From NCBI GenBank assembly GCA_963978905.1, contig OZ022261.1, positions 2,543,992-2,607,991 of the forward strand: DNA of 64,000 nucleotides, in the 5' to 3' direction. This stretch comes from Trichostrongylus colubriformis (taxonomy: Eukaryota; Nematoda; Chromadorea; Rhabditida; Trichostrongylidae). This document shows positions 29,690 to 40,300 of this stretch, one piece after another. Position 1 is the first letter of the stretch. The number at the start of each line of letters is the position of its first letter. Below the pieces are notes generated by a model. It did not search any database. It was not told the origin of the DNA and was given only the letters and a program-made list of their open reading frames with translations. The position numbers and the translations under genes were made by a program.

Positions 29690-30150
29690 ATGGACGACAC
29701 TCGTTCGTAATGTAGATGGAACTAACAGTTCTGGACAGCCACGAGCCTCGGTGGGGCAAAACCGTTCTTCACTTGGGCACATTAAATGTCAGGAGCAGGC
29801 ATCGCCGGCATCGAGGAGGTCTTCCGAATACGGGTCGCGCATGGGTAAGATCAACAGAGAGCCCCACATATCAGTTCATCACGTCTATATGACGGTAGGT
29901 GGCAGAGATCATGTGGCTGGGGACTCGCAGAAATGTACGAACTGAAAAGCATTTTAGAGCTGTATTCTGCAAAAGTAAATAATAATAAGTTGGAATTGAG
30001 GAGCTCCAACCTCCTGATTACGCGGAATGGGCGACACTCGTTCGTAATGTAGATGGAACTAACAGTACTGGACAGCCACGAACCTCGGTGGGGCAAAACC
30101 GTTCATCACTTGGGCGTCACATGTCAGGAGCAGACATCGTCGGCTTCAAA
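29690..30150 (+). mobile_element. RTE-like 5' fragment, duplicated
   Basis: Two copies (29655-29830 and 29992-30150) share ACACTCGTTCGTAATGTAGA and CTCGGTGGGGCAAAACCG. The first has an open stretch RWGKTVLHLGTLNVRSRHR, like the start of an RTE endonuclease domain. Both are truncated. Confidence 0.4.
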
Positions 30151-30204
30151 TAAGTGGTTCAGAGAGGAATTACAATGAAAAGAGTTTCTAATGCTGCGTA
30201 CATA

Positions 30205-31575
30205 TCAAATCGAATAAGAGTTTTGGCGCATCACCGTAAAGTTAAATATACGCATCGATCGAGAAAATGAGGGCATCTGCGCATCCGCGATTTGTGAGAA
30301 TTGGCGGATCGGCGCATTCGCGATTTGGGAATTTAGGCGCGCCACGTCACTCTTGTAACCGCGATCAGTTGAACGCGGTGCGTGCCAACGTGCGGCTTTC
30401 GATATCGGCTTTCGATAAGATATGGAAAATCACGAAATGGAAAGCGAAGAAAAAGAAAGCAACCGCACGTTGACACGCGCCGCGTTCAACTGACCGCGGT
30501 TGCTAGAGTGACGTGGCATGCCAAAAATTCCAAATCGCGGATGCACCGATGCGCTAAAGCTCCTATTCAATTTGTTATGCCATACCCAACTAAATGAGAG
30601 TTTTGGCGCATTGGCGTAAAGTTAAATATACGTATCGATCGAGAAAATGAGCACATTTGCGCATCCGTGATTTGGGAATTTTGGCGTGCCACGTCACTCT
30701 TGTAACCGCGATCAGTTGAACGCGGTGTGTGCCAACGTGCGGCTTTCGATATCGACTTTCGATAAGATATGGAAAATTACGAAAAGGAAATAGGAGAAAA
30801 AGAAATCAACCGCACGTTGGCACGCGCCGCGTTCAACTGACCGCGGTTGCTAGAGTGACGTGGCATGCCAAAAATTCCAAATCGCGGATGCACCGATGCG
30901 CTAAAGCTCTTATTCAATCCGTTATGCCATACCCAACTAAATGAGAGTTTTGGCGCATTGGCGTAAAGTTAAATATACGTATCGATCGAGAAAATGAGCA
31001 CATTTGCGCATACGTGATTTGGGAATTTTGGCGTGCCACGTCACTCTTGTAACCGCGATCACACGACTTTCGATAAGATATGGAAAATTACGAAAAGGAA
31101 ATAGGCGAAAAAGAAATCAACCGCACGTTGGCACGCGCCGCGTTCAACTGACCGCGGTTGCTAGAGTGACGTGGCATGCCAAAAATTCCAAATCGCGGAT
31201 GCGCCGGTGCGCTAAAGCTCTCATTTAATTTGTTATGCCATACCCAACTAAATGAGAGTTTTGGCGCATTGGCGTAAAGTTAAATACACGTATCGATCGA
31301 GAAAATGAGCACATTTGCGCATCTGCGATTTGAGACAATTGGCGGATCGGCGCATCCGCGATTCGAGAGAATTGGCGCGTTTGCGTAAAGGATAAGATAC
31401 GTGTTAATCGGAAGGTGAAAGTATTGGCGCATCCGCGATTTTGGATATTTGCCATAACAGATATCGGCTTTCGATAAGATATGGAAAATTACGAAAAGGA
31501 AATAGCAGAAAAAGAAATCAACCGCACGTTGGCACGCGCCGCGTTCAACTGACCGCGGTTGCTAGAGTGACGTTT
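30205..31575 (+). repeat. 347-bp satellite with internal inverted repeats
   Basis: About four units begin near GAGAGTTTTGGCGCAT (30208, 30598, 30945, 31256). Each full unit contains arms around GTTGAACGCGG and CCGCGTTCAAC plus GTGCCACGTCACTC and GAGTGACGTGGCA, so each monomer can fold on itself. The spacing is 390, 347 and 311 bp. Confidence 0.85.
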
Positions 31576-31719
31576 TATATATGAGGTATGATATCCCGAC
31601 ATCTGGGCTCTTTCCGAACGAACTATAGACATTTTCATCTAAACACCGAACATTTTAATGCAGGCCCGTCAACAGTGTCCACAGTGTGCGGAGTGTAACA
31701 TGATCCAGTAAAGTGGTGT

Positions 31720-32840
31720 GCAGTAAGGACACCTTCTTCACAATAACCGATATTTTCAATCAATATTGATCGGTGACGCATGTTGTTGCAGAATTTCAAC
31801 TTTTATAAGGGCACTTAATCAATAGTATGGTCCATAAGCCGTTTCCAGCCTTCTGCACAAAAACCGATATTTTCACTCAATATCGATCAGTGATGCATGA
31901 TGTTATAGAATTTCAACTTTTATGAGGGAACTTAATCAATAGTATGGTCCATAAGCCGTTTCCAGCCTTCTTCACAAAAACCGATATTTTCAATCAATAT
32001 CGCTCGGTGATGCATGATGTTGTAGAATTTCAACCTCTATGAGGGCACTTAATCAATAGTATGGTCCATAAGCCGTTTCCAACCTTCTGCACAAAGACCG
32101 ATATTTTCAATCAATATCGATCGGTGATGCATGATGTTGCAGAATTTCAACTTTTATAAGGGCACTTAATCAATAGTATGGTCCATAAGCCGTTTCCAGC
32201 CTTCTGCACAAAAACCGATATCTTCAATCAATATTGATCGGTGATGCATGATGTTATAGAATTTTAACTTCTATGAGGGCACTCACTCAGTATTATGGTC
32301 CATAAGCCGTTTCCAGCCTTCTGCACAAAAACCGATATTTTCAATCAATATCGCTCGGTGATGCATGATGTTGTAGAATTTTAACTTCTATGAGGGCACT
32401 CACTCAGTAGTATGGTCCATGAGCCGTTTCCAACCTTCTGCACAAAAACCGATATTTTCAATTAATATTGATCGGTGACGCATGTTGTTGCAGAATTTCA
32501 ACTTTTATAAGGGCACTCACTCAGTGTTATGGTCCATAAGCCGTTTCCAGCCTTCTGCACAAAAACCGATATTTTCAATCAATATCGCTCGGTGATGCAT
32601 GATGTTGTAGAATTTTAACTTCTATGAGGGCACTCACTCAGTAGTATGGTCCATGAGCCGTTTCCAACCTTCTGCACAAAAACCGATATTTTCAATCAAT
32701 ATTGATCGGTGACGCATGTTGTTGCAGAATTTCAACTTTTATAAGGGCACTCAATCAATAGTATGGTCCATAAGCCGTTTCCAGCCTTCTGCACAAAAAC
32801 CGATATTTTCACTCAGTATCGATCGGTGATGCGTGATGTT
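31720..32840 (+). repeat. 117-bp satellite, left part
   Basis: GGTCCATAAGCCGTTTCC recurs every 117 bp (31829, 31946, 32063, 32180 and on). Each unit carries the palindrome-like CCGATATT/AATATCGATCGG. Confidence 0.95.
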
Positions 32841-32841
32841 G

Positions 32842-33620
32842 GAGTGTCGGTAAACGGACAAATGTGCGGCGGTACTCACTGCCGCGACGCATGAGCTCGC
32901 GCGTCGCGGCCTCCATCATGGCGCGCGCTGGCGTGCTTATGAGCTGTAGGTCTTCTTAACTCATCGGGCAAGGCTCTTCGTGAGCAGCATAGAGATCTTC
33001 GACTACTAAGGTGTGTGTAAAAGAGTGACGCCTAACCCGCCGCTGAAGCGGCGAGCCAGGACGTGGGGTTAATATGGGCCGTCGCCAAATATCGTTGTTG
33101 ACTTTATGACATCGGTGAGAAGAAAGCGACATTTGTCATCACAAAATGTATACTCAAGTGTATATTTTAACCTAAGCCTGCGAGGGAAGGAAGCCCCGAC
33201 GTGGGGGCTAATATGGGGTGTCGCCAAATATCGTTGTTGAGCTAGTATCGGTGAGACGGAAGCAACTCCACATTCGCCACTGAAGCGCGCCGACCCTACA
33301 ACAACGGGAACCGAAGGCTTCCGCAAGTACCAAATTGGCGATTTGGAATCCCAATCGCAATGACAAAGGATCATTCTCCTCTTCCTCATTACAGTACCCT
33401 CCTTCTCGTCGGACTATCCAGCAAGAGCAACGTTGGCTTCCCTACCAATCATGCGTAGTACACTCTGCGAGTGTCTCGCCACGTGCTCTCTCTTACGCGG
33501 AGTGCGCAGACGGAGCGACGAAACGGGAGAAAGCCTGTGCCCAGCGACGACGAACCGCGACGCAAGCTCACGCGTTGCAGTAGTGAATACCACCGCACAT
33601 TTGTCCGTTTACCATTCCCC
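32842..33620. mobile_element. 779-bp Mutator-like element with 9-bp target duplication
   Basis: GTGATGTTG at 32833-32841 and 33621-33629 is a 9-bp duplication of the satellite unit. Ends share GGTAAACGGACAAATGTG in inverse, with similarity continuing into CACTGC and GCAGTAG. The interior has two CGCCAAATATCGTTGTTGA repeats (near 33075 and 33220) and a family G-like CTAAGCCTGCGAGGGAAGG. It is non-autonomous. Confidence 0.85.
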
Positions 33621-33621
33621 G

Positions 33622-34230
33622 TGATGTTGTAGAATTTTAACTTCTATGAGGGCACTCACTCAGTAGTATGGTCCATAAGCCGTTTCCAACCTTCTGCACA
33701 AAAACCGATATTTTCAATCAATATTGATCGGTGACGCATGATGTTATAGAATTTCAACTTTTATGAGGGCACTTAATCAATAGTATGGTCCATAAGCCGT
33801 TTCCAGCCTTCTGCACAAAAACCGATATTTTCAATCAATATTGATCAGTGATGCATGTTGTTGTAGAATTTTAACTTCTATGAGGGCACTCACTCAGTAG
33901 TATGGTCCATGAGCCGTTTTCAACCTTCTGCACAAAAACCGATATTTTCAATCCATATTGATCGGTGATGCATGATGTTGTAGAATTTCAACCTCTATGA
34001 GGGCACTTAATCAATAGTATGGTCCATAAACCGTTTCCAACCTTCTGCACAAAAACCGATATTTTCAGTCAATATCGATCGGTGATGCATGATGTTATAT
34101 GTAGAATTTCAGCTTTCATGAGGGCACTTAAGCAATAGTATGGTCCATAAGTCGTTTCCAGCCTTCTGCACAAAAACCGATATTTTCAATCGGTATCGAT
34201 CGGTGATGCGTGTATTGCAGAATTTCAACT
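33622..34230 (+). repeat. 117-bp satellite, right part
   Basis: The same array continues after the inserted element for about five units, then grades into an RTE-like tail (34240-34585). Confidence 0.9.
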
Positions 34231-34239
34231 TTCATGAGT

Positions 34240-34518
34240 GCATCTCCTACCATTCCCCACCCAACCCACACTTGACCCGACCTTTCCCGCTGATGAGCCG
34301 ACCTTCCGTTGGATCGGGTACATGAGCAGTTTCCAGCCTTCTGCACAAAGCCGATATTTTCGATCAATATCGATCGATTCAATCGATATCGACAAAGTCG
34401 ATGTGCGTTCTGTACATCCCCCATTACGCCTCACCCAGCCAGCACTTGGCTCGACCTTTCCTGCTAACTTCTGAGGGTCTGTATAGTGTCACGTACCTCA
34501 AACTTGGGTAATTGAACC

Positions 34519-34555
<37 letters not shown>

Positions 34556-34585
34556 AACGGACAAACCAAACTCCTGGTTTATATA
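34240..34585 (+). mobile_element. RTE-like 3' tail
   Basis: CTTGACCCGACCTTTCCCGC, GGGTAATTGAACCGGACAC, an (AC)16 run at 34521-34552, and CTCCTGGTTTATATATAGGG repeat the layout of the tails at 28790 and 29640. Confidence 0.5.
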
Positions 34586-34587
34586 TA

Positions 34588-35702
34588 GGGTATGATATTA
34601 ATCGAATCAGCTCATCGAGCTCTACAGAATGATTTCTTCAAACGTTCAAAAAGCTAACTTTTTATGTTCTCGCATGCACGAAGTGCCAGTGGGCACTCAC
34701 CTGCGAGCGACGTGCGCAATAATTATAACCAGGAGGCAAATCTGCCGTCAACATACAAAACTCCACAACTTACTGGAATACTATTCTAGTCAAAACTGGC
34801 TTAAAAATAGATTCTTAATCCTTGATGGTGGTATTTCATTAGGTATCACTTCACTTAGATGCTATAGTATAATAGTCCATGTGATTATTGTTCAAAAAAT
34901 CCACTTTTCTTAGGTTTCAACGGTCTTACTTCATCCAAGAAAAACTTCAGCTGTTCCGGTTGAGTGTATCACAATTGATTTACGTATAAATCAATGATCA
35001 TAAGTAAAATTATCAATTCTTTTCAAAAGTTTTACCGTTCTACCCTGTCTGACCCCTCGATCTCACAGCAATTAGTCAGCTCACTGAGATCTCCCAGACA
35101 GTTGATCGACCTTCCACAGTGATATGCCACGCATGAACCAGACAAATTCAACACGGTAGTTTCATGCGTCGTGCATGTTTTCGAAGTCTGTTTTCAGTTT
35201 TCTCAAAAAGACTTAAATCAAAAACAATATAGCATGGCTTTTTTGCCAGTTATCAGAGGATTTTCTACTGCAATATTACTTGCTTTCTATTTTACTTTTC
35301 ATAGTTTTCAACACTGTTACATGAAAAATGTTTTCAATAAATATTGTTAGTCCTGTGATAGTTAACTGCCAATAATTGCAAAGAAAAAGGCTTGATGCCC
35401 TCATAATCTCACTATTAGAGACTGTTGTCCTTTCTTGGAGGTGCGAAGGACGTCCTCTGATAACTGGCAAAAAAAGCCATGCTATATTGTTTTTGATTTA
35501 AGTCTTTTTGAGAAAACTGAAAACAGACTTCGAAAACATATGCACGACGCATGAAACTACCGTGTTGAATTTGTCTGGTTCATGCGTCGCATATCACTGT
35601 GGAAGGTCGATCAACTGTCTGGGAGATCTCAGTGAGCTGACTAATTGCTGTGAGATCGAGGGGTCAGACAGGGTAGAACGGTAAAACTTTTGAAAAGAAT
35701 TA
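34588..35702. mobile_element. Long foldback element, left contig part
   Basis: Arm 34588-35266 is followed by a spacer of about 190 bp (35267-35456) and then the inverse of the arm's inner end up to the gap. The arm includes TCGCTCGCAGGTGAGTGCCC-type sequence (in inverse) and GCATGAACCAGACAAATTCA. Confidence 0.85.
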
Positions 35703-35902
35703 NNNNNNNNNNNNNNNNNNNNNNNNNNNNNNNNNNNNNNNNNNNNNNNNNNNNNNNNNNNNNNNNNNNNNNNNNNNNNNNNNNNNNNNNNNNNNNNNNN
35801 NNNNNNNNNNNNNNNNNNNNNNNNNNNNNNNNNNNNNNNNNNNNNNNNNNNNNNNNNNNNNNNNNNNNNNNNNNNNNNNNNNNNNNNNNNNNNNNNNNNN
35901 NN
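35703..35902. other. Assembly gap of 200 N
   Basis: A round-number run of N between two contig ends carrying near-identical foldback sequence; the true size is unknown. Confidence 1.
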
Positions 35903-36846
35903 TTTCGAAGTCTGTTTTCAGTTTTCTCAAAAAGACTTAAATCAAAAACAATATAGCATGGCTTTTTTGTCAGTTATCAGAGGATTTTCTACTGCAATAT
36001 TACTTGCTTTCTATTTTACTTTTCATAGTTTTCAACACTGTTACATGAAAAATGTTTTCAATAAATATTGTTAGTCCTGTGATAGTTAACTGCCAATAAT
36101 TGCAAAGAAAAAGGCTTGATGCCCTCATAATCTCACTATTAGAGACTGTTGTCCTTTCTTGGAGGTGCGAAGGACGTCCTCTGATAACTGGCAAAAAAGC
36201 CATGCTATATTGTTTTTGATTTTTAAGTCTTTTTGAGAAAACTGAAAACAGACTTCGAAAACATATGCACGACGCATGAAACTACCGTGTTGAATTTGTC
36301 TGGTTCATGCGTCGCATATCACTGTGGAAGGTCGATCAACTGTCTGGGAGATCTCAGTGAGCTGACTAATTGCTGTGAGATCGAGGGGTCAGACAGGGTA
36401 GAACGGTAAAACTTTTGAAAAGAATTGATAATTTTACTTATGATCATTGATTTATACGTAAATCAATTGTGATACACTCAACCGGAACAGCTGAAGTTTT
36501 TCTTGGATGAAGTAAGACCGTTGAAACCTAAGAAAAGTGGATTTTTTGAACAATAATCACATGGACTATTATACTATAGCATCTAAGTGAAGTGATACCT
36601 AATGAAATACCACCATCAAGGATTAAGAATCTATTTTTAAGCCAGTTTTGACTAGAATAGTATTCCAGTAAGTTGTGGAGTTTTGTATGTTGACGGCAGA
36701 TTTGCCTCCTGGTTATAATTATTGCGCACGTCGCTCGCAGGTGAGTGCCCACTGGCACTTCGTGCATGCGAAAACATAAAAAGTTAGCTTTTTGAACGTT
36801 TGAAGAAACCATTCTGTAGAGCTCGATGAGCTGATTCGATTAATAT
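35903..36846. mobile_element. Long foldback element, right contig part
   Basis: It begins inside the arm (TTTCGAAGTCTG), repeats the spacer and then carries the full inverse arm to 36846. It differs from the left part by only a few indels (A-run length near 36190; GATTTTTAAG against GATTTAAG) and one C/T change. Confidence 0.85.
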
Positions 36847-36956
36847 ATAATTATATGGAGGTTGAGGCAAAACAAACCAAGTTACAGCAAAAAAACGAAA
36901 AAAACGCGGATCCGCGCTTTCCGCGTTTTATTTTGAAAACTTAAGGCGGGTATTGT
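36846..36956 (-). repeat. 110-bp repeat, right bracket
   Basis: Inverse copy of 27327-27436, sharing GGAGGTTGAGGCAAAACA and CGCGGATCCGCGC. Confidence 0.85.
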
Positions 36957-37310
36957 AGTTCCTTTAATTAAATAACGCAACTTCTACATAACTGACGCAG
37001 AATTTATTTTGAAAAATGTCACCAGAGAAGGCAAGCAAAGGAAAATAGAAGCTAACGTTGATACATCAGACAAAATGTAGGCATTAAGTTGGATATTATC
37101 AAAGCCTTATTACAATCGAAATAGACATTTAATAAAAGTGTGAGGCTAGGCAACAGATCACATTGAGCAGGAGTTGAAAACAATATTTAACGCGTGTACA
37201 AATATATAAACACATAAATAAATAAATATATATGATATAGCAGAATCGGAAGAACATCACTCATAAGCTATGGTATGTAAAAAGTTATTATCATATGTAG
37301 ATTAATGGTC

Positions 37311-37316
37311 TTTATT
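37311..37316 (-). terminator. AATAAA overlapping the channel stop codon
   Basis: The TGA stop at 37318-37316 shares its last A with AATAAA (37316-37311). It is a candidate poly(A) signal at the end of the final exon. The spacing would give an extremely short 3' UTR, so a downstream variant signal may be used instead. Confidence 0.3.
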
Positions 37317-40300
37317 CAGAAGAATAACATAGGATCACTTGATGACATCTTGTGAGACAGTGCCATGGGGCTCAGCGGTCTTTTGCCATTCAATGATATG
37401 TCATCCAAATACTGAGCGTACTGAAAAGGGAGCGCTACAATTAAAAAAAAACATGTATCGTGGGTATGTAGCGAAGAAGTTGGCGGGTGGTACATAACGA
37501 TGGGATTTCTTGAAGGAATAGCTCACGAAAATTCAAATCCTTTTTCTCCTTTATTTATTTTCTAGGAGCCGCATGCAAAGTTTCACGCAAAAAAAACAAG
37601 GATCCAGCTGAGGTAGGGCTCCTCAAATTAGAGTCCGACGGGTTGGAGCGGCGGATTGGGCGCGGGTACTAGTGCACTAGTAGCAAAGAAGCGACGATCC
37701 CGAGCTAAGAGACGCAGACTGACAAGCAAATCAACATTGGGCGCGGAAATCGAGCGCTATGCGTTTTGCAAGCTATCGCGAACAAAGCCTGTCGGAGCAC
37801 GATGCGATTACTGTATCATCAAAGAGCCGGCAAGGTCACTCTCACCGGTGCGCAACGGTAATAGCACAGACTATCGCTCACTGTCGGGAGCGTACCCTTA
37901 TGTGAAGATTTCGCGTTGCGCCGTGCTGTGCGCGATGTTCGCGCACACGATGGCTGCCCTCGGTGGGAATCGCGTGCAATTGCGTAGGAAGAGCGGTGAC
38001 CATATCCACTCCTATTTTTTATTCATTTCGTCGCTATATTGAGCTTTTTTTTCAAATTCTTTTCATCTCACTAGGCAGAATTCGGTTAATTTAGTCAGGT
38101 TTAAGTAATTTCAGCGTATGCATTCATTCCATTTTTCATGCTCTGTCATTCTTATATGTATCAGTTTCGCTCGTCCAAGCTTTATTTGCTTTGTACGTCG
38201 TACTACAGTGCGTTTCATAATTATAAGGTCACCCCTGAATTTCAGGTTTTCTCAACAACACCCCATTGAGGAATCTTTTTAGCCTTATAAGCGAATTCCT
38301 CACCTGAGATAACCCTCGTATCCGATTCGTGGTTGCAGTCTCGTTTACCTTATGTTTTTAAAAAGTATTTTTCGTTTTTTGCACCGTTTCATAATTATAA
38401 GGTCACCCTGAAAAAGAAAAAAAAGTCGAGGCTCCCGCAAGTCTGTGAAGGTGGATATGTCTTCCAAATACATTTTCGAGATACATGCTCAATCACCTTC
38501 TGGCAAGCTGCTATGTTCCGAGAGAGAAGCCCAGATATGGGATTTTCGTGGTGCTGGGCTCAGTTTGAGAGCCATTCTAAAAAAATCTCAAGATTCCTGG
38601 GCTCAGATAGATAACATTCAAGTCATTCGGTGTCTTCAGACGTTTTTCATGCTCCGGACTCCCACGTGAGATCATTGTCATTAACAAGAAAGGAATTTTG
38701 GGGGCCACTTCCTACAGCACCTCTTCCATGGGACAGATTTGTTTCGAGTTCAATCATTCTTCGTCTGCCACCACAGCGTGTACAGTGGCGAGGAAGAGCA
38801 GAAACATCACCAAAGAAATAATGAAGTAGTTTCCGAGGCCTACAGCACACCACAAGGCGGCACGACTTCAATTCATAAAGTTGTTCTTGAGCACGGATTG
38901 AACAAAACTGAACTTGCATAGCAGTTGCACCCTGCATGCGAGTAATTCCACCTTAATTGTATTTTTGAGTCTAAAAATACTCTATTTGTATGGTGCTGAC
39001 GGGTAGAGGTAGTACTAGCTTGGTCTGAGAAGTGCGCCGACCTGCAGGAGCCTTGGCAATTTTTCTGGAAAAGGGTGATGGCCTAAGTTGTTTTCGGCAA
39101 TGAGGTTGCATTGAACCTTGACTTCGAAACCTGCAGAATGGACTCCAGAGACTGTTAGAAGATCTTACGAAGAAATCAGTTGCCTCTCGGAGCCCATCGG
39201 CTCTTCATAATTGCGTCTCAAGGTACGGCAATGCTATTGTTCACGTAGGTCATTCAACGGAATCGCGGTCGAAGTTCCGAAATACGGACGTCCAGCCACA
39301 GATAACATGTGGTCTTGGCCTCAGCTCTACTAGGGACATCTAGAAGACATCGCTTCAAATATTCACCCCAATAATCGCCAATGGCTGGACGCAATGGGAA
39401 GCAAGACTGCTGATACAGGCAATCGTTGAAGACTGGAACAAATCTGTGGTGAGGCTCTTCAGAACTTCGTTTCTACTTCACCTTATCTACTAGTTAATGT
39501 CGTTCTTAAACAGGAGGGAGCCACAGATTATAAACTCTTTCCCATGCGCTGTCAATTCTAGCAAATTTTCTGTTCCTTCGTGGTGACCTTATAATTATGA
39601 AACGGCACAAAAATCAAAAAATATTCATAAAAATATCGGGCTAAAAGGTGATGTCATAAAAACTAGTGTAGGAGGATTTTCTGTGGTGGGGAATCCATAA
39701 AAAATACCCAAAAAGTTTTTGGTTGGCCGTCTCTTCTGAAAACCGAAAATTTGGGGGTGACCTTATAATTATGAAAGGCACTGTATAGTGTAAATTATAA
39801 ATTTTGTATTGTATATATTTGTGACACAGTGCACTTCGTGCGTTTGCACCTCGGCATAGGGGGAAGGAGCTTTGCGGTGAGTGAATCACCTCCTCCGTAA
39901 AGTAAGGATGATACATAGCACAGGAAATGGAATAAATGCATGCAAAACGCCATCATCCACCTAGGGTGAACTGAGTTAAACTGTTTAGTGTCTACTGAAA
40001 TAAAAACAGTTTGTAAATCCAGTATGGTGGCGAATTGAATAAAATCAAGCGTCTGTACGGTCTCCGCCCTTCTTACGCAGTTACATGAGACCACCACCGA
40101 GGACAGCCATCTCGTGCGCAAGCGTCGCTCGCCGCACGGTGCGACGCGGAATCTTGACATAAGGCCGTGTTCATACTTGCGCCGGCAGGAGTGACTGCGT
40201 TCACAGGCAGAGAGGCAGAATGGCGCGAGGAGGTACAGAGACGAGGCGGGCAACGAGACAGGGTGCCACAGGCGGAGACACAGAGACACGACCCACCCGG

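Noticed and set aside
30267..31228. Three similar Arg-rich open frames
   Set aside because: They are repeated because the 347-bp satellite is repeated; not protein-coding.
31720..34230. Regular spacing considered as a CRISPR array
   Set aside because: The full 117-bp unit is conserved with no unique spacers, and the sequence is eukaryotic.
37656..38042. 128-codon plus-strand open frame with Arg/Lys-rich start
   Set aside because: It lies antisense in the last channel intron, and its second half (YPYVK onwards) is a diverged family D repeat. There are no splice or homology signals.
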